NCBI RefSeq assembly: GCF_001905505.1
Contig: NZ_LIPG01000003.1
Span: 248,001-312,000 of the forward strand
DNA from: Streptomyces sp. CB02058
Lineage (GTDB): Bacteria; Actinomycetota; Actinomycetes; Streptomycetales; Streptomycetaceae
Length of the DNA stretch: 64,000 bases
Reading direction: 5' to 3'
Position numbers and translations under genes: made by a program
Part shown: positions 51,676-60,006 of the stretch, piece by piece
How positions within the stretch are numbered: position 1 is the first letter of the stretch
Layout of the letters: every line of letters begins with the position of its first letter
Notes under the pieces: generated by a model
What the model was told of the DNA's origin: nothing
The model's database searches: none
Seen by the model: only the letters and a program-made list of their open reading frames with translations

Positions 51676-53148
51676 TCAGGCCTGCTTGGAGGCCTTGAGG
51701 GCCTCGATGGCCTTGCGCACACCCTCGCCGTAGGCCGGGTCGGCCTGCGTGCAGTGGCTGATGTGGCGCTCGACGGTGGCCTGCGAGGCGCCGTCGATGG
51801 CCCGGGCGGTGTTGCCGAACAGGGCGTCCTGCTCGTCCGGGCTCATCGCCCGGAACAGGTTGCCCGGCTGCTCGAAGTAGTTGTCGTCGTCCTCGCGGTA
51901 GTCGAACCGGTCGGCGGCGGCCCCGTCGAGCGCCAGGCCCGGCTCGGCGAACTGCGGCTGCTCGGCCCAGCGGCCGTAGCTGTTCGGCGTGTAGCCGGGA
52001 ACGGCGCCCTGGTTGCCGTCCACCCGCAACTGCCCGTCGCGGTGGTAGGTGTTGACGTTCGTCGCGCCGCGCGGCTGATTGACCGGAATCTGGTGGTGGT
52101 TGACCCCGACGCGGTAGCGGGCGGCGTCACCGTACGAGAACAGCCGGCCCTGGAGCATGCGGTCGGGCGAAGCACCCACACCGGGAACGAGGTTGGCCGG
52201 GGTGAAGGCGGCCTGCTCCACGTCCGCGAAGTAGTTCTCCGGGTTGCGGTTGAGCTCGAACTCGCCGACCTCGATCAGCGGGTAGTCCTTCTTGGACCAC
52301 ACCTTGGTGAGGTCGAAGGGGTGGTAGCGGTACGTCGCCGCGTCCGCCTCCGGCATGACCTGGATGAAGAAGGTCCACTTGGGGTGGTCGCCGCGCTCGA
52401 TCGCGTCGAACAGGTCCGCCTGCGAGGACTCGCGGTCGGCCGCGACGACGGCGGCGGCCTCCTCGTCCGTGAGGTTCTTGATGCCCTGCTGCGTGCGGAA
52501 GTGGAACTTCACCCAGAAGCGCTCGTTGCTCTCGTTGATGAACGAGTACGTGTGGGAGCCGAAGCCGTGCATGTGGCGGTAGCCGTCGGGGATGCCGCGG
52601 TCCGACATCACGATGGTGACCTGGTGCAGCGCCTCGGGGAGGTTCGTCCAGAAGTCCCAGTTGTTCTCGGCCGAGCGCAGATTGGTGCGCGGGTCGCGCT
52701 TGACGGCGCGGTTGAGGTCGGGGAAGTGGTGGGGGTCGCGGTGGAAGAAGACCGGCGTGTTGTTGCCGACGACGTCCCAGTTGCCCTCCTCCGTGTAGAA
52801 GCGGAGGGCGAAACCGCGGATGTCGCGCTCCGCGTCGGCCGCACCGCGCTCACCGGCGACGGTGGAGAACCGGGCGAAGAGCTCCGTCTGCTTGCCGACC
52901 TCGGAGAAGAGCGCGGCCCGGGAGTAGCGGGTGATGTCCTGCGTCACGGTGAAGGTGCCGAAGGCCCCGGAGCCCTTGGCGTGCATGCGCCGCTCCGGGA
53001 TGACCTCACGGCTGAAGTGGGCCAGTTTCTCCAGGAACCAGACGTCCTGGAGCAGCATCGGGCCGCGCGGACCGGCGGTGACGGCGTTCTCGTTGTTCGC
53101 GACCGGTGCGCCGGCGGCAGTGGTCAGCGGCTTCGTGTTGTCAGAAAT
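51676..53148 (-). CDS. katA: monofunctional haem catalase, apparent ATT start
   Basis: The clade-3-like catalase decomposes hydrogen peroxide. The distal histidine is in [13 protein letters not shown], the asparagine in [16 protein letters not shown], and the proximal haem tyrosine in [14 protein letters not shown]. The usual N-terminus ([15 protein letters not shown], then TAGPRGP) is encoded upstream of the first ATG (53058), which lacks a ribosome site. The frame has no ATG, GTG or TTG upstream before a TGA. ATT at 53146-53148 sits 7 nt after a perfect GGAGGAG, so I start there (490 residues). It overlaps the catR stop by 8 bp and is cotranscribed with it. Confidence 0.93.
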   Translation of the reverse strand: MSDNTKPLTTAAGAPVANNENAVTAGPRGPMLLQDVWFLEKLAHFSREVIPERRMHAKGSGAFGTFTVTQDITRYSRAALFSEVGKQTELFARFSTVAGERGAADAERDIRGFALRFYTEEGNWDVVGNNTPVFFHRDPHHFPDLNRAVKRDPRTNLRSAENNWDFWTNLPEALHQVTIVMSDRGIPDGYRHMHGFGSHTYSFINESNERFWVKFHFRTQQGIKNLTDEEAAAVVAADRESSQADLFDAIERGDHPKWTFFIQVMPEADAATYRYHPFDLTKVWSKKDYPLIEVGEFELNRNPENYFADVEQAAFTPANLVPGVGASPDRMLQGRLFSYGDAARYRVGVNHHQIPVNQPRGATNVNTYHRDGQLRVDGNQGAVPGYTPNSYGRWAEQPQFAEPGLALDGAAADRFDYREDDDNYFEQPGNLFRAMSPDEQDALFGNTARAIDGASQATVERHISHCTQADPAYGEGVRKAIEALKASKQA

Positions 53149-53617
53149 TGTCCTGCTCCTCCGTGTGGGAACTTCGGTGCGACTCCGGATTCCGCTGACC
53201 GCGCTCGGGCTGACATGCCGGGCACAGACCCCAGTACGTCACCTCCACGTGGTCGATGACGAACCCGTGATTCCGTGGCGTGTCCAGCCGCGGAGCGACC
53301 CGGGGGGCATCGACGTCGGCGATCGTGCCGCAGGAGCGGCAGACCGCGTGCTGATGGTCGTCCCAGGTCTGTCCCTCGTACCGTGCCGGGGAATTCGGCA
53401 GGTCGATCCGCCGCGCCAGTCCGGCGTCGACGAGCGTCCTGAGCACGTCGTAGACCGCTTGGGTCGAGACCGTGCCGATGCGTGTCCGTACCAGGGTGAG
53501 GAGGGTACTGACATCGGCGTGCGGGGCCTCGTGGACCGCCGAGAGCACGGCGACCCTGGGACGGGTCACTCGCAACGACGCTCCGCGCAGGAGAGTCCTG
53601 GCCTCGGCTTCGATCAT
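53141..53617 (-). CDS. catR: Fur-family peroxide-responsive repressor CatR
   Basis: The 158-residue Fur/PerR-type regulator has an N-terminal winged helix ([26 protein letters not shown], then [21 protein letters not shown]) and metal ligands HQHAVCRSC and CPAC in the C-terminal domain. In Streptomyces coelicolor CatR represses the catalase gene and itself until oxidised. The same role is expected here because the catalase gene overlaps its 3' end. ATG 53617 lies just downstream of two adjacent palindromes that are likely its own operators. Confidence 0.93.
   Translation of the reverse strand: MIEAEARTLLRGASLRVTRPRVAVLSAVHEAPHADVSTLLTLVRTRIGTVSTQAVYDVLRTLVDAGLARRIDLPNSPARYEGQTWDDHQHAVCRSCGTIADVDAPRVAPRLDTPRNHGFVIDHVEVTYWGLCPACQPERGQRNPESHRSSHTEEQDNF
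53146..53162 (-). promoter_or_regulatory. ribosome-binding site deciding an ATT start for catalase
   Basis: On the minus strand GGAGGAG (53156-53162) is followed by CAGGACA and ATT (53146-53148). The ATT frame then encodes the conserved catalase N-terminus. The same region contains the final codons and TGA (53141-53143) of catR. Confidence 0.75.
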
Positions 53618-53623
53618 CTTCGC

Positions 53624-53651
53624 AGTGAATCACTTCTCTGGAATGATTCCA
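53624..53651. promoter_or_regulatory. two adjacent palindromes upstream of catR, likely CatR operators
   Basis: AGTGA-A-TCACT (53624-53634) and TGGAAT-G-ATTCCA (53639-53651) are both perfect odd-length palindromes, centred 16 bp apart and starting 6 nt before the catR ATG on the minus strand. They would overlap the catR-kat promoter. Binding by CatR is inferred from position. Confidence 0.6.
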
Positions 53652-53814
53652 ATCAACGTGGCGTAAAGACGAGCCGTGTGTTCCCGCCCACCGGGCCGTG
53701 GAGCTCTTCCGGGAACCGGTTCCCACCGCTCGCGGGCCCGTCGCCCGGCGCCACGAGTGCCGTGTCCGATTCCCGCCAGCACCGCGGCGCGCGATGGCGC
53801 ACCCTGGAAGCGTG

Positions 53815-55299
53815 ATGAGCGACGACAGCAGGTACGAGGCGGTGAGCAGCCGTGACGCCCGGTTCGACGGCGAGTTCTTCTTCGCCGTGTCCACGACCGG
53901 GATCTACTGCCGCCCGAGCTGTCCGGCCTCCACCCCCAAGCGGCAGAACGTGACCTTCCACCCCACCGCTGCCGCCGCCCAGGGCGCCGGGTACCGCGCC
54001 TGCCGGCGCTGCCGCCCGGACGCGGTGCCCGGCTCCGCGGACTGGAACGCCCGCGCCGACCTCGTGGGCCGGGCGATGCGGCTGATCGGCGACGGAGTCG
54101 TCGACCGCGAGGGAGTCGCCGGACTCGCCGCGCACCTCGGCTACAGCGCCCGCCAGGTGCAGCGCCAGCTGAACGCCGAGGTCGGCGCCGGGCCCATCGC
54201 GCTCGCCCGGGCCCAGCGGGCGCACACCGCGCGGGTCCTCATGCAGACCACCGGCCTACGGGCCGCGGAGGTGGCGTTCGCCGCGGGTTTCGCCAGTGTC
54301 AGGCAGTTCAACGACACGGTCAGGCAGATCTACGCCCTCACCCCCGGCGAGCTGCGCGCCGCACGCCCCGGCCGCTCCTCCCGCTTCGGCTCCGTCGGCG
54401 CCGCCGACGGGGCCGGGGGAGTGCCGCTGCGGCTCGCCCACCGGGGGCCGTACGCGGCGGCGGAGATCTTCGACCACCTCGCCGCACGCGCCCTCGCGGG
54501 CGTCGAGGAGATGGCGGGAGACCGGGGCGACCGCCTCTACCGCCGCACCCTGCGTCTGCCCCACGGCACCGGCATCGCGGAGGTCGGCGAGAGGCTGGGC
54601 GACGGTTGGCTGGAATGCAGGCTGCACCTGTCCGATCTGCGCGATCTGACGACAGCCACCCAGCGGATACGCCGCCTCTTCGACCTGGACGCCGACCCCC
54701 ACGCCGTCGCCGAGCGCCTCGGCGCCGACCCCGCGCTCGCCCCGCTCGTCGCCCTCCGGCCGGGACTGCGCGCCCCGGGGGCTGTGGACGCCCAGGAACT
54801 GACCATCCGCGCCGTGCTCGGCCAGCAGGTGTCCGTCGCTGCGGGGCGCACGCTCGGCAGCGCCCTGGTCGCCGCCCGCGGCACACCGCTCCGGACACCC
54901 AGCGGCGCCCTCACCCACACGTTCCCCGAGCCCTCCGCCATGGCCGGCGAGGACCTGCGGGAGCTCGGGATGCCCGAGGCGCGGCGGGCCGCCCTGCGCG
55001 GCGTCGCCGAGGCCCTCGCCGACGGCAGGATCGGCCTCGACCCGGGCGCCGACCGGGACCGGGCCGAGAAGGAGCTGCTCGGCCTGCGGGGCGTCGGGCC
55101 CCGGACGGCCGGCTACGTCCGCATGCGGGCGCTCGGCGACCCGGACGTGCTGCTCACCGGCGACGTGTCCGTCCTCGCGGGGATGCGGCACACGGGGGCC
55201 GACGCGGTGGACGCCGAGACGTGGCGGCCCTGGCGCACCTACGCCACCCACCACTTCTGGAACGCGGCGGCCGACCGGCGCCGCACCACCTCGGCGTGA
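53815..55299 (+). CDS. Ada-AlkA fusion: methyl-phosphotriester sensor / 3-methyladenine DNA glycosylase
   Basis: The 494-residue protein joins three parts. Residues 1-80 form the Ada zinc domain with four cysteines (GIYCRPSCPASTPKRQNV and CRRCRPDA), where the first cysteine accepts methyl groups from phosphotriesters. Residues 85-190 form an AraC-type HTH (GLRAAEVAFAAGFASVRQFNDT). Residues 200-490 form an AlkA glycosylase with the HhH-GPD core ELLGLRGVGPRTAGYVRMRALG and a following catalytic Asp in GDPDVLL / TGDVSVL. It senses alkylation damage, activates the operon and removes alkylated bases. A GTG one codon before ATG 53815 is an alternative start. Confidence 0.93.
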   Translation: MSDDSRYEAVSSRDARFDGEFFFAVSTTGIYCRPSCPASTPKRQNVTFHPTAAAAQGAGYRACRRCRPDAVPGSADWNARADLVGRAMRLIGDGVVDREGVAGLAAHLGYSARQVQRQLNAEVGAGPIALARAQRAHTARVLMQTTGLRAAEVAFAAGFASVRQFNDTVRQIYALTPGELRAARPGRSSRFGSVGAADGAGGVPLRLAHRGPYAAAEIFDHLAARALAGVEEMAGDRGDRLYRRTLRLPHGTGIAEVGERLGDGWLECRLHLSDLRDLTTATQRIRRLFDLDADPHAVAERLGADPALAPLVALRPGLRAPGAVDAQELTIRAVLGQQVSVAAGRTLGSALVAARGTPLRTPSGALTHTFPEPSAMAGEDLRELGMPEARRAALRGVAEALADGRIGLDPGADRDRAEKELLGLRGVGPRTAGYVRMRALGDPDVLLTGDVSVLAGMRHTGADAVDAETWRPWRTYATHHFWNAAADRRRTTSA

Positions 55300-55333
55300 C
55301 GACATGAACGACACTTTCGGAAGGACCCGCAGG

Positions 55334-55843
55334 ATGACGCTCTGGACCACGATGGACAGCCCGCTCGGTGAACTGCTGCTGGTGGGCGAGGAGTCGGCCA
55401 CGGCGCCGGGCGGCACCGCGCTCGCCTCGCTCTCCGTACCGGGCCAGAAGGGCGGCGCGACGGTCCAGAACGGCTGGACCGAGGACGCGCAGGCGTTCAC
55501 CGCGATCACCGCCGAACTGCGCGCCTATTTCGAGGGCAGCCGCACGACCTTCGGCATCGAGTACGCCGTCGGCCGTGGCACCGACTTCCAGCGGCGTGTC
55601 TGGGCGGCCCTGGAGGCCATCCCGTACGGCACGACGCTCAGCTACGGCGAGATCGCCGCCCGGATCGGCGCGTCGCGTGCCGCCGTGCGCTCGGTGGGCA
55701 CCGCGATCGGCGCCAACCCGGTGCTGGTCGTACGCCCCTGCCACCGCGTGATCGGCGCGAGCGGCGCGCTGACCGGCTACTCCGGCGGCCTCGACCGCAA
55801 ACGACAGCTCCTGGACCTGGAGAACCGCCACCGGGTGGCCTGA
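55334..55843 (+). CDS. ogt: methylated-DNA--protein-cysteine methyltransferase
   Basis: The 169-residue suicide repair protein removes methyl groups from O6-methylguanine. The acceptor cysteine is in VVRPCHRVIGASGAL, and GTDFQRRVWAALEAIPYGTTLSYGEIA is the DNA-binding start. I prefer ATG 55334 because AAGGA precedes it. ATG 55304 would add 10 unconserved residues. It lies just after the Ada-AlkA gene and 1 nt before the AlkB gene, so all three form an alkylation-repair operon. Confidence 0.94.
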   Translation: MTLWTTMDSPLGELLLVGEESATAPGGTALASLSVPGQKGGATVQNGWTEDAQAFTAITAELRAYFEGSRTTFGIEYAVGRGTDFQRRVWAALEAIPYGTTLSYGEIAARIGASRAAVRSVGTAIGANPVLVVRPCHRVIGASGALTGYSGGLDRKRQLLDLENRHRVA

Positions 55844-55844
55844 G

Positions 55845-56501
55845 ATGGACGCCCTGATCCCCCGCCCCGCCATGGAAGTCGCCCCCGGCGCCTGGCACGT
55901 GCCCGGCTGGCTGACCCCCGCGCGCCGGCGTGAGCTGGTGACGGCCTGCCGGGCCTGGGCGACCGGGCCCGTGCCCATCCGGCACACACGGCTGCCGCGC
56001 GGCGGCGTGATGTCCGTACAAACCGTGTGCGTCGGCTGGCACTGGCAGCCGTACCGGTACACCCGCACGGCGGAGGACGTGAACGGCCGGCGGGTCGCCG
56101 AATTCCCGAACTGGATGGTGCGGTTGGGGCGCGAAGCCCATCTGGCGGCGTACGGCGACGAGGTGGCGGCGCGGGACTACACCCCGGACACGGCGCTGAT
56201 CAACTTCTACGAAGGGCAGGCCAGGATGGGCATGCACCAGGACAAGGACGAGCGGTCCTCGGCCCCGGTCGTCTCCCTGTCCATCGGCGACACCTGCGTC
56301 TTCCGCGTCGGAAACACCGAGACCCGCACCAAGCCGTACACCGACATCGAGCTGGCCTCGGGCGACCTGTTCGTCTTCGGCGGCCCCTCGCGATTCATCC
56401 ACCACGCGGTCCCCAAGGTCCATGAGGGCACCGGCGATCCGGCCACCGGCCTGCGCTCGGGACGGCTCAACATCACGATGCGGGTCACCGGACTCTCGTA
56501 G
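55845..56501 (+). CDS. alkB: AlkB-family 2-oxoglutarate/Fe(II) DNA dealkylase
   Basis: The product is a 218-residue oxygenase that directly reverses 1-methyladenine and 3-methylcytosine. The Fe ligands are HxD in MGMHQDKDE (about residues 127-135) and His in SRFIHHAVPKV, and the 2-oxoglutarate arginine is in RLNITMRVTG. ALINFYEGQA is the family turn before HxD. ATG 55845 directly follows the ogt stop with one intervening base. It is the last gene of the adaptive-response operon. The next promoter begins 48 nt later. Confidence 0.94.
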   Translation: MDALIPRPAMEVAPGAWHVPGWLTPARRRELVTACRAWATGPVPIRHTRLPRGGVMSVQTVCVGWHWQPYRYTRTAEDVNGRRVAEFPNWMVRLGREAHLAAYGDEVAARDYTPDTALINFYEGQARMGMHQDKDERSSAPVVSLSIGDTCVFRVGNTETRTKPYTDIELASGDLFVFGGPSRFIHHAVPKVHEGTGDPATGLRSGRLNITMRVTGLS

Positions 56502-56548
56502 GGCCTTCCAGGACCTCGGGGGTGCACGGAACCCTTGTGGCAGCGGCG

Positions 56549-56571
56549 TTGTCAGTGGGTGCACGTAGGTT
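56549..56571 (+). promoter_or_regulatory. RecA-independent DNA-damage promoter (PafBC-type) of the SWIM-MoxR-VWA operon
   Basis: TTGTCAGTG (56549-56557), 8 nt, then TAGGTT (56566-56571) is an exact match to the actinobacterial RecA-NDp consensus tTGTCRgtg-N8-TAnnnT. In mycobacteria this promoter is activated by PafBC on DNA damage independently of LexA/RecA. It precedes the operon by about 60 nt and follows the alkylation-repair genes. Confidence 0.75.
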
Positions 56572-56631
56572 CAGTCGTGTTCCGCCGATCCGGCGAGAAC
56601 GACCCCTTAGTTGTGCATTGGAGATGGCGCG

Positions 56632-57135
56632 TTGTCCGATTGGGAGAGGTCGAGCACGGCACGGGTGATTCCGCCCGCACGGCCGCGCAAGCTCGCCAAG
56701 GTCCCGTTCGTCGAGCTGGCCGACGGACGTCTGCAGGGTGTGGTGTCCAGCGGCTCGGACATCGGGCGTGTCTACGTCTCGTCGGTCGCGGCCGGGACCC
56801 TCGCGTTCGCGTGCAGCACCAACAACAACCGCCCCTGCGGCGGGGCGCGTGGCTCGTTCTGCAATCACATCGTCGCCCTGATCAACGAGTCGGTCCTGCA
56901 GTACGGCGCCGAGCGCGTGGTCCGGTATCTGAAGGCCGAGGTCCCGGCGGGGGACGTGGACGGGCCCGCCTTCGTGGCGGCCATGCGGAGCACCCGGCCG
57001 CAGGCGGACGCGACCAAGGCCGCGGCCTCCGTGTTCAGCCGGTTCCTGCGGCACCTCGCGTATCTCGAACACGGCCCGGTGACAGCTCCGTTGCCCGAGA
57101 TGCACTTCTTCCCGCCGACCAGGGCGGTGGCCTGA
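56632..57135 (+). CDS. SWIM-like zinc-finger protein
   Basis: The 167-residue protein (from TTG 56632, 8 nt after GGAG) has a C-x8-C-x7-C-x-H cluster, ACSTNNNRPCGGARGSFCNH at about residues 75-94, similar to SWIM zinc fingers (CxCxnCxH), which bind nucleic acids or proteins. The flanks VYVSSVAAGTLAFAC and IVALINESVLQYG resemble the strand-finger-helix order of SWIM domains. GTG 56665 is an alternative start. The stop overlaps the next start by one nucleotide. In E. coli yehQ, a SWIM protein accompanies a MoxR AAA, a VWA and a DUF5682-type protein, the same partners as here. Confidence 0.75.
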   Translation: MSDWERSSTARVIPPARPRKLAKVPFVELADGRLQGVVSSGSDIGRVYVSSVAAGTLAFACSTNNNRPCGGARGSFCNHIVALINESVLQYGAERVVRYLKAEVPAGDVDGPAFVAAMRSTRPQADATKAAASVFSRFLRHLAYLEHGPVTAPLPEMHFFPPTRAVA

Positions 57136-58526
57136 TGCGTGCGGATCTGCTGGCGGAGCCCGTCGAAGGGCTCGACGAGGCACTGGACACCGTCGACGCC
57201 TTCGACCGCGCTCTCGTCGACGGCCTGCTCCGGCCCCGGTCCGGCGGTACCGACGGACCGGCCGCGCTCGCCCTGGCCGTGGCGGGGACCCCGCTGGCCG
57301 GCCGGGTCGCCGAAGCGGCCGGGAAGGCCGCAGCGGGAGCGGCCGGTGAGGACCACTTCGTGGCCCTGGCCGCCGCCCGCACGGCGCTGCTCGGCTCCGT
57401 CCACGACGCCCTGCTGAGCCGCGTCGAGGAGGCGGCGGGGCGCTCGCGCGACGAGCTCGCCGCACCGGCGCCCGGCGAGGCGCGGACGGCGAACCTCCTG
57501 GCCGCTGCCCGCGCCTGGCTCTCCGACCTGGCCCGCTGCGGATGGCAGGGCCTCGACCACGAGGTCGTCTCCGGAGCGGCGGAGGTCGTCTCCGCGATGC
57601 TTCCCGACCCCTCCCTCCGCCGCCTCGCGACCCTCGTCGACGGCTTCGCGGCCGAGCTCGCCGCGTCCTGCCCCGGCGTGTCCGCGGAGCGCTTCCCGAT
57701 ACGCCGCTGGGCCGACCTCTGGTCACGCGGAATGCTGCTGACGGTTCCCGGCGCCGCCGGTGAGCCGCCGGTCTCCACCGCGGACGGGCGGCTGCTGCCC
57801 CTCGGCATCGACGTACAGGAGCACGCGACCGCCGCGCAGGCGCAGGTGCACGCCGTGTTCGAGCCCGCCGACGGTTCGCCGGCCCGGCTCGTGCGGGCCA
57901 GCGTGTCCGTGCCGAAGCCCGACACGGTCGTCGGGGCCGGGATCTGGCAGCTGATGCGCCCGCACATGTCCCTGCTCGCGGCGGCGGGTGAGGGCCGCTC
58001 CATGGAGCTCACGGCGATGCCGGTCACGGCCGAGGGCGACCTCGTCTGGAGCGACGCGCACGCGCACCCCGGTGAGCCGGCCGAGGCGTTCGCCACGGCC
58101 CGCGTGGCACTGCCCACCGCGACCGCCCCGGCCACGGCACCCCTGGACCGGCACCCGGCGCGGATCGCCGTGCCCGTCTTTCTGGAGGGCTACACCGCCC
58201 GTACGGACGACGACGGCGTACTGACCTTCACGGTCGCCGGGCTCGAACTGCCCGTCCACACCGACCGGATCCCGGCCGCGGGCCCGCTCACCCCCGAGAC
58301 CGTCGCCAAGTCGAGCGCGTGCATCGCGCTGATCCGCTGGGACGCAGGGGCGTTCGGTGTCCAGCCGCTCGCCGTCGAGACCACGGTGCGGAAGAAGGTG
58401 ACCGCTGTGCACGCGGGCGCGTGGGCCGGAGGCACGGCCGACAAGACGGGGCTCAGGGCGGAGAAGGCCGCCACCGACGCGGCGAAGGTGCTGAGCGAGC
58501 GCGCGGGAAGGCTGCTGCGGAAGTGA
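57135..58526 (+). CDS. uncharacterised 463-residue protein of the MoxR-VWA operon
   Basis: I do not recognise a named domain. The first about 210 residues are alanine-rich and helical. The second half is predicted beta-rich with repeated value/probe-like strands (GIDVQEHATAAQAQVHAVFEP, DGVLTFTVAGLELPVHTDRI) and ends in a charged helix (EKAATDAAKVLSERAGRLLRK). There is no signal peptide, membrane segment or catalytic motif. ATG 57135 overlaps the SWIM-like gene stop (TGATG), and its stop overlaps the VWA gene by 4 nt. Together with the SWIM protein its length equals a typical long SWIM protein, so it may be the detached C-terminal half. Confidence 0.8.
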   Translation: MRADLLAEPVEGLDEALDTVDAFDRALVDGLLRPRSGGTDGPAALALAVAGTPLAGRVAEAAGKAAAGAAGEDHFVALAAARTALLGSVHDALLSRVEEAAGRSRDELAAPAPGEARTANLLAAARAWLSDLARCGWQGLDHEVVSGAAEVVSAMLPDPSLRRLATLVDGFAAELAASCPGVSAERFPIRRWADLWSRGMLLTVPGAAGEPPVSTADGRLLPLGIDVQEHATAAQAQVHAVFEPADGSPARLVRASVSVPKPDTVVGAGIWQLMRPHMSLLAAAGEGRSMELTAMPVTAEGDLVWSDAHAHPGEPAEAFATARVALPTATAPATAPLDRHPARIAVPVFLEGYTARTDDDGVLTFTVAGLELPVHTDRIPAAGPLTPETVAKSSACIALIRWDAGAFGVQPLAVETTVRKKVTAVHAGAWAGGTADKTGLRAEKAATDAAKVLSERAGRLLRK

Positions 58527-59953
58527 CCGGACAGCAGAGTCCCGAGGTGACCGGAGACACCTCGAACGACAACCGCCGCCAGGTCATGTACTGGCGCCTC
58601 CTCGCCCGGCTCTTCGACCCCGAGGAGCAGGCGGCCCTGGAGTCCGCGAGCCTCGCCGTGGTGGAGGACATCGGCCTGCCCGCCAAGCTGCTCGACCCGC
58701 AGGCGTCCATCGACTCCGTGGTGCAGCGCCACCCCGAGCTGGCCGCCGAGTTCGACGGCCTGATGGTGCCCGAGGAGACGGACGAGGGCGGCGAGGACAG
58801 CGAAAGCAGCGGCGGACGCGACCGTGCCGCCGAGGTGCGGCGCGCCGCGCTCGTGTCCAAGGTGCTGCTCAACGTCTTCCACTCCCCGCCGGGCACGGTC
58901 ACCGCCGACCAGCTGTCCAGGTGGCAGTCCGACGCCGGCTGGCTGGAGCGCGCGCTCGGCTGCACGCCCGGCGAGCTGCGCGGCGGACGCGCCGGAGGCA
59001 GGGGCGCCGCTCCGACCGGCACGGGTGGCGGCGGCAGAACCCCCGACCTCAGCCGGCTGATCCCGGAGATCGGCCCGGAACTCGGCTCCATCGAGGCCGG
59101 ACTCGTCAAGCGGATGCGGCTGCGCGAGGTGCTCGCCGACCCCGCGCTCGCCGCCCGGCTCACCCCGAGCATGTCCCTGATCGAACAGCTGCTGCGCGAC
59201 AAGGACAACCTCTCCGGCGTCGCCCTGGCCAACGCCAAGGCGCTGATCCGCCGCTTCGTCGACGAGGTCGCCGAGGTGCTGCGCACCCAGGTGGAGAAGT
59301 CGACCGTCGGCGCCCTCGACCGCTCGGTCCCGCCCAAGAGGGTCTTCCGCAACCTCGACCTCGACCGCACGATCTGGAAGAACCTCACCAACTGGAGCCC
59401 GGAGGAGGAGCGGCTCTACGTCGACCGCCTCTTCTACCGGCACACGGCGCGCAAGACGACGCCCCAGCGACTGATCGTCGTCGTGGACCAGTCGGGCTCC
59501 ATGGTCGATTCGATGGTCAACTGCACCATCCTCGCCTCGATCTTCGCGGGACTGCCCAAGGTGGACGTCCACCTCATCGCGTACGACACACAGGCACTCG
59601 ACCTCACCCCCTGGGTGCACGACCCCTTCGAGACACTGCTGCGGACCAACCTCGGAGGCGGCACCGACGGCACGGTCGCGATGGCGCTGGCCCAGCCGAA
59701 GATCGCCGAACCGCGCAACACCGTCGTGGTGTGGATATCCGACTTCTACGAATGGCGGGCCGAGCCGCTGTTCGAGAGCATGGCCGCCATCCACCGCTCC
59801 GGAGCCAAGTTCATCCCGGTCGGCTCGGTGACCAGCTCCGGCCGCGCCAGCGTCAACCCGTGGTTCCGGGAGCGCTTCAAGGACCAGGGGACGCCGGTGC
59901 TCTCCGGCCACATCCGCAAGCTCGTCCACGAGCTGAAGACATTCCTCACCTGA
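58523..59953 (+). CDS. VWA-domain protein (CoxE/YehP-like)
   Basis: The 476-residue protein has an N-terminal helical region, a Gly-rich linker near residue 155-175 (GGRAGGRGAAPTGTGGGG) and a C-terminal von Willebrand A domain. The MIDAS is intact: VVVDQSGSMVDS (DxSxS), the Thr in LGGGTDGT and the Asp in VVWISDFYEW. Such proteins work with MoxR AAA ATPases in metal-dependent protein assembly or remodelling. GTG 58523 overlaps the preceding stop by 4 nt. Earlier in-frame starts lie in the previous gene. The MoxR gene follows after 53 nt. Confidence 0.92.
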   Translation: MTGQQSPEVTGDTSNDNRRQVMYWRLLARLFDPEEQAALESASLAVVEDIGLPAKLLDPQASIDSVVQRHPELAAEFDGLMVPEETDEGGEDSESSGGRDRAAEVRRAALVSKVLLNVFHSPPGTVTADQLSRWQSDAGWLERALGCTPGELRGGRAGGRGAAPTGTGGGGRTPDLSRLIPEIGPELGSIEAGLVKRMRLREVLADPALAARLTPSMSLIEQLLRDKDNLSGVALANAKALIRRFVDEVAEVLRTQVEKSTVGALDRSVPPKRVFRNLDLDRTIWKNLTNWSPEEERLYVDRLFYRHTARKTTPQRLIVVVDQSGSMVDSMVNCTILASIFAGLPKVDVHLIAYDTQALDLTPWVHDPFETLLRTNLGGGTDGTVAMALAQPKIAEPRNTVVVWISDFYEWRAEPLFESMAAIHRSGAKFIPVGSVTSSGRASVNPWFRERFKDQGTPVLSGHIRKLVHELKTFLT

Positions 59954-60006
59954 GGCATCCCGCCCAGGTGCAGTCGAACTCCCCCCTCGTGAAAGGCACA
60001 GAAGAC

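Noticed and set aside
53698..53814. N-terminal extension of the Ada-AlkA frame
   Set aside because: The extra 39 residues precede the conserved Ada zinc domain, have no ribosome site and would cover the promoter.
56535..57134. Long frame upstream of the 463-aa protein
   Set aside because: It overlaps the SWIM-like gene and the damage-type promoter. ATG 57135 in the TGATG junction is the better start.
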